Below the pieces are notes generated by a model. That model was not told where the DNA came from. It saw only the letters and a program-made list of their open reading frames with translations, and made no database searches. A stretch of DNA of 6,513 nucleotides from Candidatus Parcubacteria bacterium (GTDB taxonomy: Bacteria > Patescibacteriota > Minisyncoccia > Phycocordibacterales > UBA1006), in NCBI GenBank assembly GCA_027028225.1, contig JALVJP010000001.1, positions 1 to 6,513 on the forward strand, given 5' to 3'. The position numbers and the translations under genes were made by a program. This document shows, in pieces, positions 1 to 6,467 of the stretch (its first letter is position 1; every line of letters begins with the position of its first letter).

Positions 1-344
1 CACTCTACCTTGTAGGAGGGGGATTTATGATTTATGCTATCTATCAAGCACTCCCGGGAATTTTTGTTCTCCTGCTAGGTGTACCTGTAGCTGCACTCTC
101 TATCGCGCTTGTATTTTATAAACCAAACGGGAGGGAGTTTATCGATATGTTAGAGGCAGCGTTTGTGTATGCGATGAGTGAAAAATTTTATCTCTGGAGG
201 AGGAGAGAAGTAAAAAAAGTAAATTCGGAGAGAAAGAAGGCGAGAATTCAAAATCCCGGAGAACTTCCTGAAGATAGACGAAAAAAAATATCTGATCTTG
301 CGTGGTCACTCGATATTCTTGATTTTGATGATAGTAATGAGTAG
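1..344 (+). CDS. PrgI family inner-membrane protein (type IV secretion-like), 5' end outside window
   Basis: PrgI-like proteins are small inner-membrane components encoded with VirB4-type ATPases in Gram-positive and CPR type IV secretion/conjugation loci, roughly comparable to VirB3. The frame is open from base 3 and encodes 113 residues up to TAG at 342-344. It begins with LYLVGGGF and continues into two hydrophobic helices separated by a Gly/Pro turn, then YKPNGREF, an amphipathic helix, and a charged tail ending near LAWSLDIL, a pattern I recall from CPR PrgI proteins. The ATG at 27 follows a perfect AGGAGG (14-19), but this is probably not the start: the in-frame LYLVGGG codons upstream fit the first membrane helix, and a start at 27 would remove half of it and the usual N-terminal segment. 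No cysteines are seen. The stop is 57 bp before the next gene with no good terminator between, so co-transcription is likely. No VirB4 gene is in the window. The family call is fairly sure; the exact role is inference. Confidence 0.75.
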   Translation, partial: LYLVGGGFMIYAIYQALPGIFVLLLGVPVAALSIALVFYKPNGREFIDMLEAAFVYAMSEKFYLWRRREVKKVNSERKKARIQNPGELPEDRRKKISDLAWSLDILDFDDSNE

Positions 345-361
345 AAATTTTCTGTTTTTTC

Positions 362-390
362 TTAAAAACTAAGGTATACTTTCTTATAGA
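362..390 (+). promoter_or_regulatory. Candidate promoter(s) upstream of the exported Ig-like gene
   Basis: Two overlapping possibilities exist. TATAGA (385-390) lies 17 bp after TTAAAA (362-367), which would start transcription around 397, a few bases before the ATG at 402. Alternatively TATACT (375-380) is a better -10 but has no good -35, and would give a leader of about 14 nt. The stretch 391-401 has no Shine-Dalgarno sequence in either case. The -10 TATACT resembles that of the gene at 3478. Confidence 0.4.
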
Positions 391-401
391 GTTATCTTCA
401 T

Positions 402-1445
402 ATGAATTATCATTTTCGCATAAAAAAATATTCTCTCATTTTCGGATTAAGTTTTCTGTTTTTCTCCGTGTTTTCTCCTTTTTCTTCTTTTGCACAAGAA
501 ACTAATTTTCAACTCTATTCAGAAGCAGATATCATTACGGAGATATATCCTGAAATACCGGGACCACACGAAGAGGTAAAACTCCATCTTAAGAGTTATG
601 TATTTAACCTTAATAATTATTATATTGCATGGTATCTCAACGGAAACAAAGTGAAGGAAGGATATGGAGAGCGTGATCTTAGTTTTACAACTGGGAATTC
701 TGGAGAAGTAACACATGTTCAGGCGAATATTGAAATCGACGGAAGAGTTTTCAAAAAGGAGTATCGTTTTTCCCCTGCAGAAGTAGATCTCCTTTGGGAG
801 GCACAGGATGCGTATGCTCCGCCTTTTTATCGAGGAAAAACGCTCCCTCTCTACCAAGCAAAAGTAAAAGTTGTTGCAATCCCAGAAACACAGGTTATAG
901 AGCCAAAGGATTCTTTTAATCTTGTATACTATTGGACACGAAATGGGAAAAGAGTATTGAGTGCATCTGGTTTTGGAAAGAGTTCTTATCTTTTCGAAAC
1001 TGATCCGCTTGTCTATAATGAAATTATAAGTGTTCGGATGAATGACAGGAGAGAGAATTCATTTGCAGAGAATAAAATAGGAATTCATGTGAAAGATTTC
1101 AGTCCGAAGATTCTCTTCTATGAGATTGATGGTAATGGGAGGATACTTGTAAATCGTGCGCTTAATACATTTCGTAATGTAAACGGTGATTCCATTCACC
1201 TCTCTTTCCATCCACTCAATATGTCGACAGTGAAACCGAACTTCATTGACTTGTTTGTGGATTGGTTTATCAATGGGAAAGAGCAAGAACCTCAAGATTT
1301 TGGGAAACAAAGCGAACTTGCGATTACGACTGATAGAAAAGCAGGAGAGGTTGATGTCGGACTGAAACTTGAAAGTATTGATCGTATTCTTCAGAGTCCG
1401 GCAGAAGAACATACTGTGCTTCTCTTTTCCGGGGAGAAATCATAA
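402..1445 (+). CDS. Exported all-beta protein with three Ig/PKD-like segments, unknown function
   Basis: The 347-aa product begins with a signal peptide: a basic n-region (RIKK, 6-9), a hydrophobic core (12-30) and a plausible signal peptidase I site after SFA at A31. The mature part looks rich in beta strands and has three segments that each carry W-x-x-N-G: W77-G81, W178-G182 and W288-G292. This suggests three Ig/PKD-like sandwiches. A conserved-looking linker at about 126-162 (LLWEAQ, APPFYRGK, VKVVAIPE) separates the first two and resembles a stretch I recall from Parcubacteria hypothetical proteins. There is no cysteine, no C-terminal membrane helix and no sorting signal, so the protein is probably released or bound to partners outside the membrane. 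It lies between the PrgI-like gene and a membrane-anchored PGBD protein, with only 14 bp to the latter, so it probably belongs to the same envelope apparatus. Neither the enzymatic nor the binding function is known to me. The ATG at 402 is chosen because it gives the complete signal peptide. Confidence 0.85.
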   Translation: MNYHFRIKKYSLIFGLSFLFFSVFSPFSSFAQETNFQLYSEADIITEIYPEIPGPHEEVKLHLKSYVFNLNNYYIAWYLNGNKVKEGYGERDLSFTTGNSGEVTHVQANIEIDGRVFKKEYRFSPAEVDLLWEAQDAYAPPFYRGKTLPLYQAKVKVVAIPETQVIEPKDSFNLVYYWTRNGKRVLSASGFGKSSYLFETDPLVYNEIISVRMNDRRENSFAENKIGIHVKDFSPKILFYEIDGNGRILVNRALNTFRNVNGDSIHLSFHPLNMSTVKPNFIDLFVDWFINGKEQEPQDFGKQSELAITTDRKAGEVDVGLKLESIDRILQSPAEEHTVLLFSGEKS

Positions 1446-1453
1446 CTTATAGA
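1425..1453 (+). promoter_or_regulatory. Weak internal promoter candidate for the PGBD/propeller gene
   Basis: TATAGA (1448-1453) lies directly after the preceding stop codon and ends six bases before the ATG at 1460, a distance that would place the transcript start on the start codon itself. The -35 position 17 bp upstream reads TTTTCC (1425-1430), which is poor. The same octamer CTTATAGA precedes the gene at 402. The gene may simply be read through from upstream. Confidence 0.25.
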
Positions 1454-1459
1454 TAGGAT

Positions 1460-3112
1460 ATGTATCAAGATGAGAAAAAAAATAAAAAGAGAAAAAAAAT
1501 TATTATACTCTCTGTTTTCATAGTCCTTATTATATTGATATGGTTTTTCTTTTTTCGAGGGAAAAAAAATCAGGTCGTGAAAGAGCAACTACAAAATTTA
1601 CTCCCTTTTGGGGAAGTTGTTTCATCACCAGAACAGAAGCGTATAAGTAGTGAGGAAGAGACTAAGACAGTAGAGGAACAGGCGGTAGAGAAGAAGAGAA
1701 CACCTGCACCGCGTCTTCGTCAGATTACTGATTTTCCTACGGGAGGATCGGTTGGATTTCAGCGTGAGCATCCAGAAATAGTGAAAGATATTATTGTAAA
1801 TGCACAAGGGGAGAAACAAGAACTCGTTCGGGAGATTCAAATAGAAGAAGACATTGTTCGTTATAGTGATATAGAAAAAGGAAATATCTTTGAGTCGAAA
1901 CTCGATCCTTATGAGATAAAAAAGGAACTTCTCGCGGAAGAGTTTATTCCAAATGTAGAATACGCATTTTTTTCACCAGATGGAAATCATGTAGTATTCC
2001 AGTATTGGAACACATTTGAGAAAATTCCAGAAACATATCTTGGGAGAATTCTAAAGAAGCAACCAGATGTTCAGCCATGTCCATATACCTTTAAAAATGT
2101 AGAACTTGGGGACGAGGGTGATGAGGTGATGGATCTCCATAGGTTTTTGAACGAAGACCCAAGAACACGTATTTCTCTCTCTGGAATCAATTCTCCCGGA
2201 AACGAGGGAAATATGGTTGTTCCTGAAACAGTAAGTGCGATAAAGAACTTTCAAGCAATCTATAACTTAGATATTGATGGAAAAATTGGAGGAAAGACGA
2301 AGGATAAAATGGAGGAAATTTGCAATGAGATGGAGCAGAAGAAGGCAGAAGAGAGATTAAAAGACGAAAAAACACAATATAGTGTAGAAGGATTCTTTCT
2401 CCCAAAAGGAATTGGATCACTCGCTATTTCCCCTGACAGTAGAGAACTATTTACCTTAGGGGAAACAAAGACTGGTTCGATTGGAAAGGTGAGAGATTTT
2501 GAGACAGGAGAGGAGAAGATTGTCTTTAATTCTCCGTTTAGAGAATGGTTATCTCAATGGAATAGTAGTCAAAACATCCAACTCACTACAAAAGCTTCTC
2601 ACTTTACAGATTCTTATACTTACGGACTCAATCCGAATACGGGGAAGTATCACAAGACACTGCCTCAGGCACATGGACTTACAACACTCGCAAGTCCTGA
2701 TAATAAAAAGGTTTTCATCCACCTCGTCGACGATAAGAAATCAAGAAACTACATTTATTTCAATGATGAAGAGAAAAAAATTATCCTTACAGAAGTCCAC
2801 ACCCTTCCGGAAAAGTGTACATGGACAAGCGACAGTGCAATGCTCTACTGTTTCGTTCCTAATAACTTAGAGAAAGACGGAGAGTATCCAGATAGATGGT
2901 ATCAGGGATTAGAGCTTTTTTCAGATCAACTTTGGAAGATTGACGGAAATACAACAGAAGAGACACTTGTGTCTGATATTCCTGTTGAGTATGGAAAGAA
3001 TCTCGATGCGTGGAAAGTTGGAATTGATCCAAAATCACACTACCTCTACTTCATTGATAAGGGCTCGGAGACGCTTTGGAGTTATCGTCTCTATGATGTA
3101 GAAGGGGAGTAA
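1460..3112 (+). CDS. Membrane-anchored beta-propeller-like protein with an inserted peptidoglycan-binding-like module
   Basis: The 550-aa product has a very basic N-terminus (KKNKKRKK, 7-13), one membrane helix at about 14-32 and then RGKK, giving an N-in, C-out anchor. A charged low-complexity linker (about 50-90) follows. Propeller-like strands with FSPDG (171-175), AISPDS (322-327) and a later ASPDN (411-415) suggest WD40/PD40-type blades. Between the first two, residues 207-288 form a PGBD-like module (PG_binding_1 type): [14 protein letters not shown], then TVSAIKNFQ and [10 protein letters not shown]207 and C288 bracket it, suggesting a disulfide. C453 and C464 form a second likely pair in [13 protein letters not shown], followed by YPDRWYQG and FSDQLWKID, a signature I recall from Parcubacteria proteins. 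It starts 14 bp after the Ig-like gene; AGGA at 1455-1458 is too close to the ATG to be a normal ribosome site. It probably fixes an extracytoplasmic complex to the wall. No catalytic residues were recognised. Confidence 0.85.
   Translation: MYQDEKKNKKRKKIIILSVFIVLIILIWFFFFRGKKNQVVKEQLQNLLPFGEVVSSPEQKRISSEEETKTVEEQAVEKKRTPAPRLRQITDFPTGGSVGFQREHPEIVKDIIVNAQGEKQELVREIQIEEDIVRYSDIEKGNIFESKLDPYEIKKELLAEEFIPNVEYAFFSPDGNHVVFQYWNTFEKIPETYLGRILKKQPDVQPCPYTFKNVELGDEGDEVMDLHRFLNEDPRTRISLSGINSPGNEGNMVVPETVSAIKNFQAIYNLDIDGKIGGKTKDKMEEICNEMEQKKAEERLKDEKTQYSVEGFFLPKGIGSLAISPDSRELFTLGETKTGSIGKVRDFETGEEKIVFNSPFREWLSQWNSSQNIQLTTKASHFTDSYTYGLNPNTGKYHKTLPQAHGLTTLASPDNKKVFIHLVDDKKSRNYIYFNDEEKKIILTEVHTLPEKCTWTSDSAMLYCFVPNNLEKDGEYPDRWYQGLELFSDQLWKIDGNTTEETLVSDIPVEYGKNLDAWKVGIDPKSHYLYFIDKGSETLWSYRLYDVEGE
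2078..2323 (+). other. Disulfide-bracketed PGBD-like module (residues 207-288 of the 550-aa protein)
   Basis: The first codon is Cys207 and the last is Cys288. Between them are the usual landmarks of the three-helix peptidoglycan-binding fold: G-D-E-G-D-E-V followed by a Leu-rich helix, a long loop with [17 protein letters not shown], and DGKIGGKT near the end. The module interrupts propeller-like sequence on both sides (FSPDG before, ISPDS after). Peptidoglycan binding itself is inferred from the fold and not shown. Confidence 0.7.
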
Positions 3113-3114
3113 AT

Positions 3115-3142
3115 TTGCATTTTTCTCTCCTTATGTTACATT
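3115..3142 (+). promoter_or_regulatory. Extended -10 promoter candidate for rpsO
   Basis: TACATT (3137-3142) is preceded by TGT, giving an extended -10 (TG-n-TACATT, TG at 3134-3135). TTGCAT (3115-3120) lies 16 bp upstream as a partial -35. Transcription would start near 3149, about four bases before the ATG at 3153. No Shine-Dalgarno sequence is present in the 40-bp gap. Confidence 0.5.
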
Positions 3143-3152
3143 TTCCAACACT

Positions 3153-3419
3153 ATGTTAACTTCAAAGAAGAAGCAAGACGTTATCAAGGGTGTTCAAACT
3201 CATGATTCCGACACTGGTTCTCCTCAGGTGCAGATAGCACTTCTCACCGAACGAATCAAGGAACTCACCGAACATCTTAAAACGCATAAAAAAGATATTC
3301 ATTCCCGAAGAGGGCTTATTAAGATGGTCGACAGGAGGAGGAAGCTTCTCCGAGATTTTAAGAACAAAAATTTTGATGCATACCGAAGTCTTATTACAAC
3401 GCTTGGGTTGAAAAAATGA
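3153..3419 (+). CDS. rpsO: 30S ribosomal protein S15
   Basis: S15 is a primary 16S rRNA binding protein that organises the central domain (platform) of the 30S subunit. The 88-aa product aligns end to end with the bacterial family, which is usually 88-89 aa. Visible hallmarks are DTGSPQVQ (20-27), an Ala-Leu-Leu-Thr helix start (29-32), H41 and [11 protein letters not shown] (45-55) with the conserved His, Asp48 and Ser51 of the rRNA-binding surface, RRRKLL (61-66), and the C-terminal LGLKK that matches the LGLRR end of the E. coli protein. TGA follows directly, so TGA is a true stop here. The gene has its own promoter candidate and a terminator overlapping its stop codon, so it appears to be an independent transcription unit between two envelope-protein genes. 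pnp, which often follows rpsO in other bacteria, is not found downstream in this window. The identification is secure. Confidence 0.98.
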   Translation: MLTSKKKQDVIKGVQTHDSDTGSPQVQIALLTERIKELTEHLKTHKKDIHSRRGLIKMVDRRRKLLRDFKNKNFDAYRSLITTLGLKK

Positions 3420-3440
3420 GAGAGATCTCATTTTTTCTTT
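3411..3440 (+). terminator. Intrinsic terminator of rpsO, overlapping its stop codon
   Basis: Arm AAAAAATGAGA (3411-3421), loop GAGA (3422-3425) and arm TCTCATTTTTT (3426-3436) form an 11-bp hairpin that continues into a T-rich tail (TTTTTTCTTT). The last lysine codons and the TGA stop of rpsO lie in the left arm. The A-run on the left also makes it potentially active in the other direction. Confidence 0.8.
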
Positions 3441-3468
3441 TGACTCATTGTTTTGAGCAGGATATACT
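3440..3468 (+). promoter_or_regulatory. Strong sigma-70-type promoter for the 973-aa gene, probably leaderless
   Basis: TTGACT (3440-3445) and TATACT (3463-3468) are separated by exactly 17 bp; each differs from consensus at only one or two positions. The predicted transcript start lies at 3475-3478, so the mRNA would begin at or within three bases of the ATG at 3478. The -35 begins on the last T of the rpsO terminator tail. Confidence 0.75.
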
Positions 3469-3477
3469 ATTCTTGTC

Positions 3478-6399
3478 ATGACGAACGACAACACGACAAA
3501 TTCACTCATCGGTGTAGGGAATAACTCACGAAATACCATAAAGAGGAATGCAAGTATTCCTTATACTAATCAGGGAAAGGCGGATGATTCTCTCCTTGCG
3601 AGTCACGATAATTCTCAAGGACATGATATTCCTTTTGGGGAAGCTGTCTCCGGAGAGACGGTATCTGATACTCCTTTCAAAGGGGAAGTGGATGAAATTG
3701 AATATGGAGATGAACAGAACCTACAGGAAGATGATGATCTTGATTCGTTACAGAGGGAGATAGAAGACCTTCTCAAAAAGATGGATGAAAATACTCATTC
3801 TTCCTCAAGTGATCCCTCTCAAGAGGATGGTCTTTCTGCCGCTCAAAAAGCAGCGCTCTCTTCAATAGAAGAGAAGATGAGTATCTCCCCTTCTTTAGAA
3901 GAGAAAGACGGAGCACCACAAGAAAAAAAAGAAGTATTTCAGAAAGAAGATGAGAGTGTTCGGCAGAAGGAAATAGAAAAAATAAAAAAAGAAATTCAAG
4001 AACATACGAATACTATTGGGATAGAACATACTTACTATACTGATCTTTCTCATGCAATGGGTGCAAATGACCCTAAAACGATGTCAGGACTTTTAGAGAA
4101 ATCACGGCGTGAAGAGAAAGAGCGTATTATTCTATCTCCACATTCAAAGAGAAATATTCTCTATATTCTTGGGACAATTATACTCATTGCTGGGATTATC
4201 CTCCTCTCTGCCCTCCTCTTTAAAAAGAAGAAAGTTCGTTATATTCAGGAAAAGACAGTGAACTCACTCGTTCGAAGCGAAAAAAATACAGGAGTGAATT
4301 TGTTTGTTCTCACGAAGGAGGAAGCAAAACAAGCGATCCAGACATTGGTAAAAAAAGAAATACCACAAGAAAAAGTTCATCAAATTTACTATGTGGATAG
4401 AAACGATATTGGAAGTACACGAAGACTCGGAGTTCAAGATGTGTTCCAGAGACTCGAGGTAAAAGCACCACAAGATTTTTTGAATTCAGTAGAAACTCGT
4501 TTTATGCATGGAGTCTATAATAATGAGGGAAATCATGCATTTATTGTCTTTAGGGTTAAATCATACGACCAAGCATTTAACGCAATGAGGGAATGGGAAC
4601 CCCATATGATTGATGATTTTGGAGCGATGCTTGATCTCCCAGATAAGGCTTTTGATAGAAGTCTTCTCGAACCAGGGTTCCAAGATGATATTATTCAAAA
4701 TAAGAATGCAAGGGTTGCGCGTTTTCTTCCTCGTGAAGTTGATAAGAGTGGTGATGTGGATGAGTTAGCTCCTCCTAAGAGAGAGGAATCTCCATCCCTT
4801 AAAGAAAAAACTCTCTCTCTCCTCCGTTCATTGCTTCCGTTCTCTACCCGGATTGCCTATGCAGGAGGAGATGTCGTTTGTTATAGAGTGAATAAGGAAT
4901 GTTACAATTCACGTGGAGAACAAGTCCCTCCATCGAATGATCCATCACTCTTCTGCACAAAGAAAGTTGATTATTCAAAAGAGTATGGAGCTGATAAACA
5001 AGGGCAAGACGGTTACTCTTGTTCTACTACCCTTGGAAATGATAGAATTATTAGAGAAAATACAAATGGAGCATTGTTATTCTGTTATCCTGCGATATTT
5101 GAATGTTATGATCGTTATGGAGTAGAAATTATCTATCCAACTATTTTCGATTATAATAATCCTGAAAATAAGTGCACCAAGTATCCTGATTATAGTGTCC
5201 CCCCTGTAGAGGATCCAATAGGGATATACTCGGATGATCCCTATTATATTTGTTCTATTCATGATGGGGGAGGGGTTATAGATAGTCGCACTGAAGAAAC
5301 CGCCGGGGATGGATTTGGAGGAGGGACAACTGAATCCATCATTACTGAAATAAACGAGAGTTTTGTTCCTAGTGGATGTTCTCAGAGAAGTGGGGGTGGA
5401 TGTATTTATGATGATACCTCTTCGATTATCACAACTCAACATTTTCTCAGTCAAGCAGGACTTTTGAGTGGAGATCCGACAGAGGGGCAAATTGATTTAC
5501 TCACACAACAATCAATTCAGAATTTTCAAGCTGCGAATGGGATCACTCAAACAGGACTTATTGATCAGCAGACAGCAAATCTTATACAATCTGTTGCCCA
5601 AGCAATGGTAAGTGAAATTGTTCCTTATGGTGGTTCGCAAATTGCTTCAATCGATAATATTATCGAATCCGATCATTTAACTATAGGATCGTATAATGAA
5701 GATGTACAAAGTATTCAAATTCTTCTCTATGCAGATGGAGCTCCTGTTGATCACATTAATGGATACTTTGATTGGAATACACTCTATGCTCTTCAGATCT
5801 ATCAAGCGAATCATAATCTCCCTATCACTGCGAGTGACTATATACGAGTTGATAATGTTGAATCGCTTAAATTGTTTCTCGTTGCGCAGGGATACCATAT
5901 AAGCCATGTGGATGGAAACTTTGATGAAGAGACGCTTGCAGTGCTTAAAGAGTTCCAGAAAGATCATAACCTCTCTATCCTTGATGAAAATCTTAGCTCT
6001 TCTAACGAGGAACTTATAAATAGGGCAATTCAATCGTTAAAAGATTATCAGAAAGCACATAATCTCCCCCCAGAAGGCTTTCCTAGTGATTTGAAAGTAG
6101 ATCAGGATACGATAGAGTTGATGAATAATGAAATAGAAGAAAAAGGATATTTCGGTTCTGGATTTGAATTGAAAGGGGATAAGCTTATTGGAATGGGAAA
6201 ACTTGAAGGAAAACTAGGACCAAATGGACTTCTTGGAGATAGTGTATACGCAGATGAGTTTAAGAAGGGAGATATTGTACTTATCTACACATTTCTCGAT
6301 GAACATACGCTTCTCGTTACAACTCATGAATCTGTCATTAAGGAAATTATTAAACGCCTTGCACTTAAGGAAATTTTTGATGAAAAAACAGCTTCCTAA
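3478..6399 (+). CDS. Large single-pass membrane protein with split core domain, duplicated Cys module and four PGBD-like repeats
   Basis: The 973-aa product has an acidic N-terminal region (1-224) with likely coiled-coil stretches near 87-105 and 151-179, one membrane helix at about 225-247 (ILYILGTIILIAGIILLSAL) and a basic FKKKK flank. Residues 256-412 form a conserved-looking alpha/beta domain (LFVLTKEEA, LEVKAPQDFL, FMHGVYNNEG, AFIVFRVKSYDQAF, MREWEPHM, FQDDIIQNKNARV). Its expected final strand and helix (GDIVLIYTFLDEHTLLVTT, then IKEIIKRL) appear only at 931-962. The intervening stretch holds ten cysteines (468-642, a duplicated four-Cys unit plus one pair) and four PGBD-like repeats (650-889). 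Domain order, Cys pairing and PGBD modules favour a cytoplasmic N-terminus and extracytoplasmic C-terminus. It has its own promoter and terminator. The core domain resembles proteins I recall from Parcubacteria, but I know no assigned function. A wall-anchored scaffold or adhesin-like role is inference. Confidence 0.88.
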   Translation: MTNDNTTNSLIGVGNNSRNTIKRNASIPYTNQGKADDSLLASHDNSQGHDIPFGEAVSGETVSDTPFKGEVDEIEYGDEQNLQEDDDLDSLQREIEDLLKKMDENTHSSSSDPSQEDGLSAAQKAALSSIEEKMSISPSLEEKDGAPQEKKEVFQKEDESVRQKEIEKIKKEIQEHTNTIGIEHTYYTDLSHAMGANDPKTMSGLLEKSRREEKERIILSPHSKRNILYILGTIILIAGIILLSALLFKKKKVRYIQEKTVNSLVRSEKNTGVNLFVLTKEEAKQAIQTLVKKEIPQEKVHQIYYVDRNDIGSTRRLGVQDVFQRLEVKAPQDFLNSVETRFMHGVYNNEGNHAFIVFRVKSYDQAFNAMREWEPHMIDDFGAMLDLPDKAFDRSLLEPGFQDDIIQNKNARVARFLPREVDKSGDVDELAPPKREESPSLKEKTLSLLRSLLPFSTRIAYAGGDVVCYRVNKECYNSRGEQVPPSNDPSLFCTKKVDYSKEYGADKQGQDGYSCSTTLGNDRIIRENTNGALLFCYPAIFECYDRYGVEIIYPTIFDYNNPENKCTKYPDYSVPPVEDPIGIYSDDPYYICSIHDGGGVIDSRTEETAGDGFGGGTTESIITEINESFVPSGCSQRSGGGCIYDDTSSIITTQHFLSQAGLLSGDPTEGQIDLLTQQSIQNFQAANGITQTGLIDQQTANLIQSVAQAMVSEIVPYGGSQIASIDNIIESDHLTIGSYNEDVQSIQILLYADGAPVDHINGYFDWNTLYALQIYQANHNLPITASDYIRVDNVESLKLFLVAQGYHISHVDGNFDEETLAVLKEFQKDHNLSILDENLSSSNEELINRAIQSLKDYQKAHNLPPEGFPSDLKVDQDTIELMNNEIEEKGYFGSGFELKGDKLIGMGKLEGKLGPNGLLGDSVYADEFKKGDIVLIYTFLDEHTLLVTTHESVIKEIIKRLALKEIFDEKTAS
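4879..5253 (+). repeat. Tandem duplicated four-cysteine module in the 973-aa protein
   Basis: Unit A spans C468, C475, C493, C515 (4879-5022) and unit B spans C536, C543, C566, C592 (5083-5253). Matching landmarks are CYRVNKECY against CYPAIFECY (both with seven residues between first and second Cys), CTKKVDYS against CTKYPDYS, and GYSC against YYIC. Inner spacings differ slightly (18 and 22 in A, 23 and 26 in B). The duplication is old at the DNA level but clear in protein. Each unit could form two disulfides. I do not recognise the family. Confidence 0.75.
5425..6144 (+). repeat. Four PGBD-like repeats in the 973-aa protein, the last degenerate
   Basis: Repeat 1 (residues 650-706) has TQQSIQNFQAANGI and TGLIDQQTANLI. 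Repeat 2 (728-784) has NEDVQSIQILLYADG, DHINGYFDWNT and LQIYQANHNLPI. Repeat 3 (791-836) has NVESLKLFLVAQGY, HVDGNFDEETL and LKEFQKDHNLSI. Repeat 4 (846-889) keeps only the C-terminal half: AIQSLKDYQKAHNLPP and VDQDTIELM. All follow the helix, loop DG-F-G/D-x-x-T, then F/Y-Q-x-x-H-N-L pattern of PG_binding_1 modules. Ligand binding is inferred from fold only. Confidence 0.7.
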
Positions 6400-6410
6400 G
6401 AGGCTGTTTT
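6385..6410 (+). terminator. Intrinsic terminator of the 973-aa gene, stop codon in the loop
   Basis: Arm AAAACAGCTTC (6385-6395), loop CTAA (6396-6399) and arm GAGGCTGTTTT (6400-6410) form an 11-bp hairpin with one T-G wobble, ending in four T. The TAA stop (6397-6399) is in the loop. The T tail is short, so efficiency is uncertain. Confidence 0.7.
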
Positions 6411-6428
6411 CTCATTAATCCTCTAAAC

Positions 6429-6446
6429 CCCCAGCTTCAGCTGGGG
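6429..6446. repeat. GC-rich perfect palindrome (7-bp stem, TTCA loop)
   Basis: CCCCAGC (6429-6435), loop TTCA and GCTGGGG (6440-6446). It is far more GC-rich than the neighbouring genes and lacks a T tail on either strand, so it is not a good terminator. It resembles the hairpins seen at ends of IS200/IS605-type or REP-like elements, but the window stops too soon to tell. Confidence 0.6.
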
Positions 6447-6467
6447 TGTACATTTGAAGGCAAGGCC

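Noticed and set aside
343..369. A/T-only hairpin (GTTTTT against AAAAAC) as a terminator after the PrgI-like gene
   Set aside because: The stem is six bases, nearly all A-T, and has no T tail; it overlaps the promoter candidates of the next gene.
519..2420. Several minus-strand open frames of 65-117 codons over the Ig-like and propeller genes
   Set aside because: They are opposite strong coding frames, have implausible composition and no domain signatures.
2499..2870. 123-codon + strand frame inside the 550-aa gene
   Set aside because: Out-of-frame shadow rich in Ser, Arg and Leu without start signals; the main frame there carries the propeller-like and CTW/LYC motifs.
3417..3441. TGA recoding as glycine (code 25)
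   Set aside because: TGA follows S15 exactly at the family's normal C-terminus and lies in a terminator hairpin; no in-frame TGA is found inside the long genes.
3162..3539. 125-codon open frame on the minus strand over rpsO
   Set aside because: It is antisense to a certain S15 gene, crosses a terminator and a promoter, and shows no recognisable protein features.
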